Part shown: positions 10,811 through 21,540 of the stretch, piece after piece | Layout: every line of letters starts with the position of its first letter | Numbering within the stretch: position 1 is the stretch's first letter | Source of the DNA: Chloranthus sessilifolius | Lineage: Eukaryota; Streptophyta; Magnoliopsida; Chloranthales; Chloranthaceae | Direction: 5' to 3' | NCBI GenBank assembly: GCA_021018995.1 | Contig: CM037588.1 | Location: 81,131,765 to 81,195,764 of the forward strand | Length of the DNA stretch: 64,000 nucleotides | Translations under genes and position numbers: made by a program | Notes under the pieces: model-generated | The model's database searches: none | What the model saw: the letters and a program-made list of their open reading frames with translations, nothing else | What the model was told of the DNA's origin: nothing

Positions 10811-11032
10811 TAGAAGAATCCACTCTAAACCAAAGGCTTAGACTGATCTTAAGGGTATGATCTATCCACTTTAATGATCAAAGATCATCCTAGGGATTCC
10901 ATCCAAATCAAAGGTTTATGGTAGAAGAATCCACTCTAGACCAGGGGTTTGAATTGATCTTAAGGCTATGATCTGTCCACTTTAATAGTCACAGACCATC
11001 CAATAGATTTCCTCCATCCCGATGGCTTCGAT
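10811..11032 (-). repeat. 111-bp tandem duplication in LTR F
   Basis: TAGAAGAATCCACTCTA occurs at 10811 and 10922, starting two diverged 111-bp units. Each carries an R/U5 stem-loop (10857-10888 and 10968-10999). The period differs from that in A and E, so the duplication arose separately. Confidence 0.7.
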
Positions 11033-11505
11033 CAGAACAAGATAATCACTAGAGATGTTGTGGATGCAAGGCCACAAGCACAGGCACCCACAGGCATATC
11101 AAACCCTGGGAAATCAGATAGTCATCAAGAGATCTACTAGAGATGTGGCAGGCTTGGCCCATCTACACAAGAGCCGATCGAGAATCTAATGGGACCACAA
11201 GATCTATAGATTTAATTAAGATTGAAAACCAACAATTTATTGCTTTAAATAAAACAACTTACAATAAACTTATTCCGAGATCTGTAGTCTGTGCATCGAT
11301 CCAAATTTCTTCATGCCGAAATTACAATTACAAAATAGATCTAAGCTGCTACGTAGATCTAATCCAACATGTTGGATTAGGGAGAGAAAGGGGAAGAGAA
11401 AAGGAAAAATAAAACCTAAAGCTAAACCTAAATGAGCTAAGGAGAACTCAGGCTATTCCTTTGTTCTTACTTTCCTTGCTGAAGAAAAATAGCAAAATAG
11501 ATGGG

Positions 11506-11513
11506 TATTTATA
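11506..11513 (-). promoter_or_regulatory. TATA box of LTR F
   Basis: TATAAATA on the minus strand, about 250 bp downstream of the motif array in element orientation. Confidence 0.5.
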
Positions 11514-11764
11514 GGTATGCAGTGATCCATGTGCTTTGGATTGCAGCCAATCAGAGGAGAGGAATTCAGTTTAAGCTTAATCCCTATTTGAGAGTTTCAA
11601 CCAATCAGAGAAGAGATAGGGATCTAGTTTTGTTTGTGCCCAGCTGAAGCTAGTTTGTTCACCGCCAATAATTAGTTGACATCCATGTGCAGAAAATTGT
11701 GTGCATTGAAGTTCCAAATCTGCCCCTGCCGTCCATTGATTTTTACTGCTGCAGCCTCAAGCTG

Positions 11765-12490
11765 TCGACAGGGTTGTGGCTTCAGCAGATGCATTCGATA
11801 GGTGCAAGCTGGAGGACTGCTCGATAGGATCAGCTAGAAGCATCATAGATGAGTTCAGCAGGTTGCAACTCCAGCCTTGAACCAGTCGACAGGGTTAATA
11901 AATGAAGTGCTCGATAGGTTGCTTGCTGTTGTATTCTTTAAGCATTCGATAGATTAACGGTAGTGGTCAGCCGGTTGTAGAAGTGAACCATTCGATAGGT
12001 TCAAGGTTGATGCATTGAGGGACTGCTCGATAGGATGACAAGAGCCGTTGAGGAGTTCCATTCAACAGGTTTGAAGATGGCTTGGTCCATTCGATAGGTT
12101 GACTGAAAGCCTCCAATGAACCATTCGATAGGTTGAGGGTTCTTGCTGTGTATCCTAGTCGATAAGTTCTTGACAGGTTCATTCAACCATTCGATAGGAT
12201 GCTCGATAGGTTCGTTTTCAGCATCAGAACCTCTTAACAAGTTCAGACAACCATTCGATAGGTTGGAGGGCTCTATTGTTGAACTATTTGATAAGTTCTC
12301 AAGCTGCTGAGTTCCTAAAGCATTCGACAGGTTGGTATATTCTGCATTGAAACCATTAGATAGGTTGGCAAATCCAGCTTTGCTCCACTTCGACAGGTTG
12401 TGACTCCAATTTTTATCAACCAATCAACAAGTTCATTGAAGCTTTCGATAAGCTCAATTGCTGCCATAAAGCACTGCTCGATAGGATGCA
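11765..12490 (-). repeat. TTCGATAGG motif array in U3 of LTR F
   Basis: Roughly twenty copies of CATTCGATAGGTTG or close variants (CTCGATAGGAT, TCGACAGG) are spaced about 25-45 bp apart, separated by unrelated sequence. This is an interspersed array, not a simple tandem repeat. Confidence 0.75.
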
Positions 12491-12790
12491 TTTCTGTCTC
12501 AGCATTATTTGGCAAATGCTCTCTTCAACTTATGAGCTTTAAGTGCAGCTTGCATCATTAAAATTATAGTAGCAACAACTCTTTTTCAGACCATTGGGCT
12601 TCACCTGCTTCAACTCCAAATGAATGGCTCCACTTTTCATTCTTTATGGCACGTTTTAACCGGATTTCTGCACTATGATGCAATTTCTTCCTAAACTGTA
12701 AAACAAGCTAAAATTAACTATAAACAGCCCTAAAGTTTAGCAAAAGTCAGGTTTAAAGGTGTAGAAAGTGGTAAAAATCAATGATTAACA

Positions 12791-14385
12791 ACACTGCATT
12801 AAAATGGATGTTTGAAATAATAGATTGATCTAAATTGCAAATTTTAGACTGTAGTTCCAGAATTATAAACTAGTGAGCTTTTGAGCCATAATTCTTCTTT
12901 TATTCAAAGAGACTGTTTCTTTTATTCAAGTCAAAAATTTTCTTTAAACTTCTATAACTGATATAAAATCTCATACTGCTGAATTTAGAATCAAAATATT
13001 CTATGATAAATAAATTTTTTTGTCTAGAACTATCTACTAGAAATATTGAAATAATAAGGCATCTCTGCTAGTAAATTGTAAGATGATTAAAGGCCATCTT
13101 TTGTTAAACCAGAGCCAAAAAGCAAAAATCTCAAAATAAATCTTATCCATTGAACCCATATTAGAAGCCTAAACTGAATTTCCTTGTACCAAAAATCAAA
13201 TAAACCCTTAACCATATGTACTACCCAAAGCTTTCAACCTTTAACCCTTATATTTTCTAAGATTTTAGAATACAAAAGATGGGAAAGAGAGGGAGTGGAA
13301 GGAGTAGAAAGCAAAACCAAAAAGAGGAGAATGCTAAAAAAAGAGAACAATTGAAGAAATTAAAAGAAGAATATGGGGAAAGAATGAAAAATAGTGAAGA
13401 ATAATTTCTGAAAAAGAAGATTACGATTCTTAAGCAAAAAGCTTTCAAAGAGAAGAAAAATCATAAAATGCGATTTTACAATTGAAAAAAATGGGATTTT
13501 ACAATTGAAAAAAAAATGGGAAGTAATTATCTAATTTATGGATACTTACTGAAGAGAAAAGAAGAAGAAGCTAAAAAGATAGAAGAAAGTGGAGCTAAAT
13601 TCTCAGAAAAAATTTGAATCCTTTTCTACCTTTCTTTGAACCTTTTGACACCCAAAGCCCCATTACAAGCCAAAGGAAAGACCTTTCTGATTGACGATTT
13701 GCAAAAGCATAGGCCTACTAGAGATATGGATATTACATACTATGGATTGTATAGGGATTCATATGAATCAAGTAGATTATCCTTTTGTATGAGATTGACA
13801 ATTTTATCTTTGACATAATTTTTCTTAAAAATATATTGAGAAAATCGAAAAAGTTTCTCTACCCTTTTGAGAGTATGTCAATAGTAAGTTTTTGAATGAA
13901 AATAATTTCTAAATCTGCAATTTAGAAAAATTTATGATGAATAAACTATTCACTAATGCATATATCTCCTGCTTATTATGAATTGAAATTGTTAGAGTTC
14001 TAATCAAGGATAACTATTGAAATGGAAAGTAAGGACAAAAGATTGGTAATTTTAGAAAATCGCAATAAACTATGTAGTGAGCAATTTCGCCACTTAGGTA
14101 ATTTAGTTAATATAATTAGTGTACAAAATTAGTTTAGAAATTTTATTTTAATTGTTGAAAAATGTTTTGAAATATCCAAAAATATATTGAAGTTTATGGG
14201 TAACTTCACTGAAAACCTTCAGGAGACTGCAACCCCTCCACTAGGGATCACCTAGGGGTTTTAAAGGCTTGTTGCATCTGCTAAATGCAATCGTGCTTCC
14301 TACGAAAGTGGCAAATTAAATTTTTAATAAGATATTTTAATTTTCCTTTTTTGCTAGGGACTAGCAAAACGTAAGTTTGGGGCTG
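12791..14385 (+). mobile_element. 3' noncoding region of element G
   Basis: No coding sequence survives. Near 13610-13700 it resembles the 3' noncoding part of A (TTTGAATCC...CCCATTACAA). From about 14200 it has the conserved pre-LTR block with a hairpin at 14271-14291 (GTTGCAT, loop CTGCTAA, ATGCAAT), then a polypurine tract (AAGTTTGGGGCTG) before the LTR. The 5' part of G is absent, with LTR F adjacent. Confidence 0.6.
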
Positions 14386-14569
14386 TGATCAGTCACATAA
14401 TATACCATTTTATCGCCCTTAACTTAGTGATGCTAGGAGTTAGTTTGATGCTAACAAGTTAATGAAGGGCAGATATTAAGCAAAATCAATAAAAGAGAGC
14501 CCTAATATTAATATTCGTGAAAATGAACTCAAAAAGAGCAGCAAAAGACGATTAAGCACAGAAAGACAA

Positions 14570-14820
14570 TTCGCTATATACGAAGAGCTAGAAAATTATG
14601 AAAAGACGATTGAGCACTGCTACTAAAGAAGAAAATAAGAAATCATAATTTATGATTCTTCAGAAGACGTTTAAGAAGCTGAAGCGATACAGAAAGAAAG
14701 CGAACAATCATAATTCAGAGAATCGTCCATAGAGAAAGCTATGAAAAATAGAAAATCGTAATTTATGATTTTCTGGTAAAAGAGAAAAAAAGAAACAATC
14801 ATACTTTATGATTGTACTAA
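14570..14820 (+). repeat. palindromic TCATAATTTATGA array in U3 of LTR G
   Basis: Several near-palindromes occur, e.g. AATCATAATTTATGATT and a 9-bp perfect pair ACAATCATA / TATGATTGT, interspersed with AAGACGATT motifs upstream of the TATA box. The position matches the arrays of the other LTRs although the motif is different. Confidence 0.55.
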
Positions 14821-15095
14821 TAGAGGTTTTCTTATTGTTACTGTCCACGTGAAGATTCCACTGCCATGAACAGAATTAGAAGAACTCTTGAATTAGAAGT
14901 TTGGCTGATCACGGATCTGAGAAGATTGATAAAGATAGACTCCAGAAGATCTCTACTACTGAACAATCCAGAACTACATCAACTAAGCAAGGCAAGGAAA
15001 GATAAAATTAGAATTAGAGTTATATTAGGATAGTTTTATTTTTAGATATTTCTTTTATTATAATTAGAAGTCTTGTAAACTGACTCCTTATGATC

Positions 15096-15105
15096 TATAA
15101 ATAAG
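15096..15105 (+). promoter_or_regulatory. TATA box of LTR G
   Basis: TATAAATAAG about 280 bp downstream of the palindrome array. Confidence 0.5.
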
Positions 15106-15879
15106 AGAGCCCGGTATAGGAATAATCATCGAAGAAATTCTTAGCATCAATTGAAGACTGAGGTTGGGTTTTCTTCTGATCAATTTAGAGTAGATTTTTA
15201 TTGCTTTGTAAATTAGATATCCAAGGTTTCTCAAGAGCAATTGACGACTGCAATTGGGAGCTGAAGATTAGAGTAGATAACTATAGTTTCTCAGAAGCAA
15301 TTGACGACTGCGGCTGAGGAGTGAAAGATAATTTTTATTACTTTCTAGTTTAGATTTTATTTTCTTTTATTTCCTGCTTTGTAAACATCTTCGAATTTTA
15401 ATTTTAATTGACAACTCAGATTGAAGTTTGAAGATTAGTAAACAATTTTTACTTTTCGATCTTCAGTTTTCTCGAATTTGATGGACGCTCTAGTTTTAGA
15501 AGATTATTGATTAGATTAAATCTATATTGAATGAAGCTAGTTTTTTATTGATGCCCAAATTTTGAAAGAGTGATATATAGTGTAATGGTATTGTTTAAAT
15601 TCATAAATATCCGATAGCTGAAGATTGCGATTGACGATCATAATCTGAAGGAGGATTAGGATTTATTTTCTAATATTTAGATTAAGAAACAATTCTTTTA
15701 TTCATATTTCTCTAGTAGTTTAGGAACTTAAAAGATAAATATAAGCTTTAATAAAAATTAAATTAATATAGTGTAACCTATCTCTGTGGGAACGATCCTT
15801 TGTTAGTACTATAATTTCCATTGTACACTTGCAATAGGTTAAGATTTAATTAAATGACACATACAACTCGCTAACAACA

Positions 15880-16055
15880 ACCTACCTAACAATCATCCAT
15901 CTAATGATTCAGGGGTTCAATCAAAACCCTTAAAATATGTTAGGAGCAATCATCATCATTTTTACTAGTTTTTTAGATTAGTTAGAGATAAAGACTAATT
16001 TCCACGTCATAGACCTTTATATCATCAACCTTCACATCATAATCATATCTCTCTG
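15880..16055. other. unassigned spacer
   Basis: Short AT-rich sequence between the end of LTR G and LTR-like H; nothing recognised. Confidence 0.4.
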
Positions 16056-16811
16056 TGATAGTAACGACTCAAATTTTTCGAAAATTAATTGTGTGGTGTT
16101 AGATGTATTTTCCACCGTGCACAGTATTAGTGCTTCATACCGAAACCTAACCTATTTGATAAAAACTCTATTTAAGTTTAAGATGCGCAAACCACTTTAC
16201 ACGTTTCTTCTCTTAATAAAACCCTAGCCATCTCTTCTCTTTTCTTCTTCTTAAGAAACCCTAGCCGTCACCAATTCTTCTTTTCTACCTACCCTTTTCT
16301 AAAAATTTCTTAAAACTTTTTTCCTAAATATTTTGTGTGTTCTTCCACAAAGAACACCGTGGTCTATTTCCACCTTCAAGATTAAGGAAGGGGAGGAAGA
16401 AGCTATCTTAGACGATCTACACATTGGATGCCGATCTCTTCACCTTAATCGTCACAGATCTACCGTTCACACTTCAAGAGGTGGGTACCCGCCGATCCAT
16501 CTCATTCTCCTCAGATCCCGTCGCATGCGATTCATTCGATCATGTATCGACGGGCAAATAAAAGGAACCTTAGATTTATTTCTAGATAATATTGATTTAG
16601 GATTAAATAGATGGCTAACTCTATTTATGATTTGGTTTTAATTGATCTTTTCATTCATATTTTTCATATCTTATATTTTATTCTCAGAACCCTAATCGGT
16701 TCAAAAATTCTGAAAGTTGATCAATCGATTTGCACTTCTGATCGATCGAATTCAGAATCTCTCTAGAACTCTATTAAAATATATAATCGATCGGTTGACT
16801 ACTACGTCCGA
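16056..16811 (+). mobile_element. LTR-like sequence H, interrupted by element B
   Basis: TGATAGTAACGACTCAAATT resembles the start of plant chromovirus LTRs (TGTAACGACTC type). It is followed by a TC-rich AAACCCTAGCC leader near 16200-16270 and GATCGATCGAT-rich sequence before the insertion point of B. The part right of B may continue from 31155. No coding region is attached and the boundaries are uncertain. Confidence 0.35.
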
Positions 16812-16816
16812 TCGAT
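16812..16816. repeat. target-site duplication of B, left copy
   Basis: TCGAT immediately left of the 5' LTR; the identical copy is at 31150-31154. Confidence 0.85.
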
Positions 16817-17089
16817 TGTTGAGAACTGGAAAATACCATTTTTCACCCCTTAATCTGGGCCTTGATAGACTCTTGAGAGAACTAAATAAGTGTTTTAAGT
16901 GTTTGTTTTACAGCTAACAATAAAGACAGGCTTAACCTTGAAAGTAGCTTAAAAGTGCCAAAAAGATGATGACCCATCTGGATCTGGAGGAAGAAGGAGA
17001 AAGGACAACCTCACGACCTGTCAAAATACCTGAACTGAAGAGGCAAAGACTTGGTCTCAACCTAGAAAAGAAGTGTGGAGCAATTCGAA

Positions 17090-17345
17090 TAGAAGAAAGC
17101 AGTACAGAGAACTTTTCGTAAAGAATTTGAACTATTCGAAAAGTTTCTGAACTTGTCGAAAAGAAGCTTAACTTTGCAAAAAGAACCAAAAGCTCCAGGT
17201 TTAGCTTTCGAAAAGCACTTGAACTCTTCGAAAGGATTTCAGACCTATTCGAAAAGAAGAGAACTCCTGGCGAACAGCATCAGAGCTTTGCGAAATGAAC
17301 TTCAGAAGGCACAGAACTCTGCGAAAAGTCCCCCAGACTTTGCGA
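17090..17345 (+). repeat. TTCGAAAAG motif array in U3 of B 5' LTR
   Basis: About a dozen interspersed copies of TTCGAAAAG and variants (TTGCGAAAAG, CGAAAGG) lie about 360-610 bp upstream of the TATA box. The same array is in the 3' LTR at about 29560-29810, and a related one lies in the pol-ORF3 spacer (24484-24780). Confidence 0.75.
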
Positions 17346-17704
17346 AATGATTTTCTGAAGATTCTTAGCATTTGTAAGGGTAATTCAGTAATCTTTTGCA
17401 CGTGCCCCAATGCAGATACAAACCAGGAACATTTTAGAAGATTCTGAGCACGAACCAAACGCATATTCCACCCTATGTGAACACCCAAAGAAGAAATCAC
17501 TTGGCGGGAACTTCTAAAAGCTCTAACGGATTTTCAAATTGCATAATAGAATTGATGCTTCTGTCGCCTGATTGGCTGAACCAGATCGAGCAATTCTGAT
17601 TGGCCAGAACAGATCTGGATCCTTGTGCTCGACTCTTATTGGCTGATATGGATCTAACCAATTCTGATTGGTTGATGCACATATGAAATGGACTTAGGGA
17701 AAAC

Positions 17705-17713
17705 TATAAATAG
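17705..17713 (+). promoter_or_regulatory. TATA box of B 5' LTR
   Basis: TATAAATAG; identical copy at 30165-30173 in the 3' LTR. Confidence 0.6.
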
Positions 17714-18148
17714 AAGAACGATTTGCCCAATTTGGGTATCCAGATTTTGAGTTTCATTTCTATTCCCCCATTTCCAAATCAGCTAGCTTGTCTGAAACCC
17801 TTGTAATAGCCTAACTTTTACTTGCAATTGAGAGCTGTGAGATACCTCTGTAATTCAAAAGAGAAGTGTATTCAAGACTACGAATCTGAGAGCTATTTAA
17901 GTTGTGTTTTGTAATTGTAATGGTGAATTTGAAAAGGTTGCTGTAAACCGTACGTTCTCAATTGGATTCGTGTTAAGGGCTCCTTCTGATCTCCTTATTG
18001 AACTAGACTCCTTTAGATTTACTATTTTTCATGCAATTTCCCTTGATTCATTAACCCTGTCGGAATTAGTGTTTGTAACCTAATCTCTCACAGCATTTGT
18101 AGTGATATTTCTTATTCTGAATTAAGGGTTTAGATTAAAGACTATTGG

Positions 18149-18180
18149 ATGGTCTGTGGCCATTGAAGTGGACAGACCAT
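18149..18180 (+). promoter_or_regulatory. R/U5 stem-loop, B 5' LTR
   Basis: Perfect 9-bp arms ATGGTCTGT / ACAGACCAT enclose GGCCATTGAAGTGG. Copy in the 3' LTR at 30609-30640. A G-C pair here is an A-T pair in C and D. Confidence 0.6.
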
Positions 18181-18695
18181 AACCATAAGCCTAAATCTAA
18201 TCCTTGAGTTAGATTTATTTCTCTTACATCTGTGCTTGTAGCCAGATGAAGATTGGATCATCTCTCTTTTGATCTGCAGTCATTCTCATTGTGTTTCAAG
18301 GACCAAATCAAAGTTAGATATTATTTCTCCATTTTTATAAGTTTACATCAAAATCTCCCCAACTCAGATCTGGATCATTTAGTTTAACTTTTACTTTTAT
18401 CATTTAGTTAATGTGACAAATTCAACCTCCCATCTTATGTGCTTTGTAGATAGGATAAGAGGCCAGATTAGGTAGCCCAGATCTGGAGGTTTATCTTGCA
18501 TTTTAAAATCAATTCCCTGTGGACAATCTTTTACTCACTTATATTTTAACACTTGCTACAATTGGCCCTGATCTTGCAGGCTAATTAAGGTCTCTCTGTG
18601 CTGATATTTTCGTATTCTTTTAGTAAATTCATCCTCTGTAAGTTTGTTTTCAAAACACAAATAAATCATGCACACCAGAACCAGCAACAAGTTTT

Positions 18696-18713
18696 TGGCG
18701 CCGTTGCCGGGGA
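18696..18713 (+). other. primer-binding site of B (tRNA-Asp)
   Basis: TGGCGCCGTTGCCGGGGA is complementary to the 3' end of plant tRNA-Asp including CCA, as known for Athila elements. It lies 6 bp after the LTR. Confidence 0.85.
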
Positions 18714-18891
18714 ATTTTTTTTAAAATAGGTAGACCTAAGTTTTAATTTTGTTTCTATTTTATCTCAGTGCTAAACTATTCCATTGTTTAAATCTGTGCA
18801 CCGATTCATATACATTGTGACGCGTGGAATCTATTTTAAAAGGAATTCTGAAGGTTTGTTGTGCATAATTTAATTCTCTGTTCTGTGTTGT

Positions 18892-20750
18892 ATGTTTGGT
18901 AGGAGGACTCTCAGCCCTGAGATAATCCCGCTAAATTTGGAAGTAGAAAGGCTACTACGAACCAAACAAACAGTACAGAATTCTGCTGAAACAATTACTG
19001 TGGGTGAAGAACCTCGACTTTTGAGGGATTACATTGCACCTGGTGCTTATAATTCTCCATTTTGCATTCAATTTCCTACTGTTGAAGGAAATTATGAGAT
19101 CAAATCATCAACTATCCAAATGCTTCCTTCCTTCCATGGTTTGAGTAAGGAAGATCCATATAAGCATGTGGATGAATTTTTGTCTCATTGTACCACATTC
19201 AACATAGCTGGACTGGGTCCAGAGGCAACTAAGCTTAGACTCTTTCCTTTTTCATTAAAGGACAAAGCTAGAGCATGATTGTCTATGTTGGCACCAAATA
19301 GTATCACTTCTTGGAATGATTTGCAGTGTCAATTTTTAGCCAAATACTTCCCTATGTCTAAAACAAGCCAATTGAGACAAAGTATTATTTCCTTCTCACA
19401 AAACTCAACTGAAACTTTCCATGAAGCATGGGAAAGGTTAAGGAACTTTTAAGGCAATGTCCTCATCATCAAATTCCCCGATGGCAGCTTGTTCAAAGCT
19501 TCTATCAAGGAATTGATCAAAAGGGAAAGAATATGGTAGATGCTTCCTGTGGAGGTACCTATTTGCAAAAAATAGTTGAGGAGGTTTGGGACTTATTTGA
19601 AGTAATTGGTGAAAATTCAACTCAACAGGAATCTTTGTTAAGAGACATTGAGAATCCTGTTCAGGTGAACAATCAGCAAACCACCTAAGGAAAGATTTAT
19701 AAGGTGAATGAGTTGGAAAGAAAGATGGATAATTTAACCAAAAAGTTTGATAGATTGATGGACTCACTTAAAAATCCAATGGTTGCAAGAGTAGAGGAGG
19801 CATGTCTGATATGCCAATCCCCTACTCATTCACTTGACCAAGTCCAGTTGCACCACAGTTCCCAGATTTAGTGGTGGAGCAAGCTCATGTTGCCCAATCA
19901 TTTGGACAGATGCAGTCAAATGAATATCAATGGAGAGGGCACCCCAATTTGAGGTGGAGCCAGGGGAATTATCAATCACAACAGCAGCAGCAACCAATGA
20001 ACCAAATGCCTTTCAAAACTGCTCAGCCTTATCAGCAGAATTTTTATGCTAAGCCAAATTTTCAGCAGCCCATTCCACAACAACTCAGACAGACAATCGC
20101 TCCCCAAGCCCCTTCCAGATCCCCTTCTTTTGAAGATCAAGTCCTAAATTCACTCCAGAATTTAGGATCTTTAACTCAGACTGTGAACTTTCACAGTCAG
20201 AGCATAAAGAAGATTGAAGAAACATTAGGTCAACTTTCAAATACTTTGGCCAAAAGAGAGGAAGGAAAGCTACCCGGCCAACCTTTGAACAATCCCAAAG
20301 GATAGTTCATGGTTGGAGAGGCTTCTATTTCACATGAAGAAGTAAAAACTGTCACTACTTTGAGAAGTGGAAGAATTGTAAATAACAATGTGGGTACTGA
20401 TAAGGATGAAGAAAAAATTGAAGAAACTGTTAGAGATATGCAGCAGGAGCAGCATGATGTTTGCATTAGGGGTGCTGATATACCTCAAAAAAATCAAAAA
20501 AATGAAAAACAGAAAAATCAAAAATATGCTAATGATGATTCTAGAGCTGTAAATGAAGGACTAGTTCCTCACTTACCATTTCCTCAGGCCATGAAATCTG
20601 CTTCTCCTTTTGATAAAAGAAACACAAAAATAGAGGAAATGATGGAGACTTTCAAGCAAGTCAAGATAAATCTACCTTTGCTTGATGCAATCAAACAAAT
20701 CACAGCATATGCAGAATTTTTGAAAGATATTTGCACTCACAAAAGACAAT
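18892..20750 (+). pseudogene. gag region of B
   Basis: Starts MFGRRTLSPEIIPLNLEVER. Capsid-like segments include YNSPFCIQFP and FHGLSKEDPYKHVDEFL, followed by a cysteine cluster beginning CLICQSPTHSL near 19805, a Gln/Asn/Pro-rich stretch (about 19930-20130) and a charged linker. In the family it forms the particle that packages element RNA. The start was chosen because D has the same MFGRRT start. Broken in several places. Confidence 0.85.
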
Positions 20751-21540
20751 CTGGGATACAATTATCCAAGAAAGTCTTTGCTGTGGAAAAAGTTAATCAA
20801 GTTTTGTCCATTACCACACCTCCTAAACTTCAAGATCCTGAAACCCCCACAATCCCTTGCATTATTGGGGAACATACCATTGAAAAGGCTTTATTAGATT
20901 TGGGTGCTAGTGTCAACCTACTTCCATATTCTGTATATGAGAAACTAGGTTTGGGAGAATTAAAACCCACTCATGTGGTGTTACAACTAGCAGACAGATC
21001 TGAAAGAATGCCAGTTGGGATGATTGAGGATGTGTTGGTAGGGGTAGATAAGTTTGTCTACCCTGCTGATTTTCTGGTATTGGACATGGAACCTACAAAA
21101 AGCAAAACTTCCATCCCTGTCATTTTGGGAAGACCATTTCTGGCTACAACCAATGCTTGCATTCAATGCAGGTCTGGTATTATGGAAGTCTCTTTTGGAA
21201 ATATGAAGGTGAAATTAAATGTTTATAATGCAAATTCCACAAATTTCAATTCGGGCCTCAAGAATTTTTTTGTTGATTTGTTGGATGAACTGATGGAAGA
21301 GACTCTACCATAGTTTTTACAGTGTGAAGATTTTACCACAGACTTGAAAAATGCTATGGAAGAAACGATATGTACCTCAAAGTCTGAGGAAGCAACTGTT
21401 GTACAAGGAACTCATAATCAATCAGCAAGTTTCTCTTCATGGAAACCTGTTATTCTTCCTCTTCCACAAACAGCTAAGGTACCTTTGCTACCTTCTTTTC
21501 TCAACCCACCTGATGTAGAATCAAGGTTGCGGAAAATTTG
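20751..21540 (+). pseudogene. protease region of B
   Basis: Retropepsin-type aspartic protease: the active-site motif DLGAS is near 20897, and VILGRPFL, the second conserved block, is near 21120. In the family it cleaves the Gag-Pol polyprotein. A short linker leads into RT. Broken at the join to RT. Confidence 0.85.

Larger units (their letters stand above)
10518..12790 (-). mobile_element. LTR F (Athila-type), minus strand
   Basis: Read in reverse from 12790 it starts TGTTAATCATTG, then a U3 with a TTCGATAGG array (11765-12490), a TATA box (11506-11513), duplicated R/U5 stem-loops, and the CCCTGTGGGACAAT block near 10520. The terminal part beyond that block is missing. No polypurine tract lies beyond 12790 and no primer-binding site near 10518, so it is a solo LTR or a remnant. 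Confidence 0.7.
14386..15879 (+). mobile_element. 3' LTR of element G
   Basis: Starts TGATCAGTCAC after the polypurine tract and ends near AACAACA at about 15879 (~1.5 kb). It has a TATA box (15096-15105), U3 palindromes, three or four copies of CAATTGACGACTGC in R/U5, and a CTCTGTGGGAACGATCC block near 15780 typical of LTR ends. Its sequence is unlike the other LTRs here although the pre-LTR block is shared. Confidence 0.6.
16817..18689 (+). mobile_element. 5' LTR of B
   Basis: Begins TGTTGAGAACTGG and ends ACCAGCAACA, directly before the AG-T-run and primer-binding site. U3 carries the TTCGAAAAG array (17090-17345), TATA is at 17705-17713, the R/U5 stem-loop is at 18149-18180, and the CTTGCTACAATTGGCCCTG block is near 18550. 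Confidence 0.95.

Noticed and set aside
11143-11412. Short plus-strand frame within LTR F
   Set aside because: Falls in the transcribed LTR part on the opposite strand; no homology or coding features.
13257-13448. Phe/Leu/Ser-rich minus-strand frame
   Set aside because: Arises from purine-rich noncoding sequence (GAAAAGAG runs) upstream of LTR G.
18696-18713. tRNA gene at the tRNA-Asp match
   Set aside because: Only the 18-nt 3'-end complement is present, at the primer-binding position after an LTR; no tRNA body.
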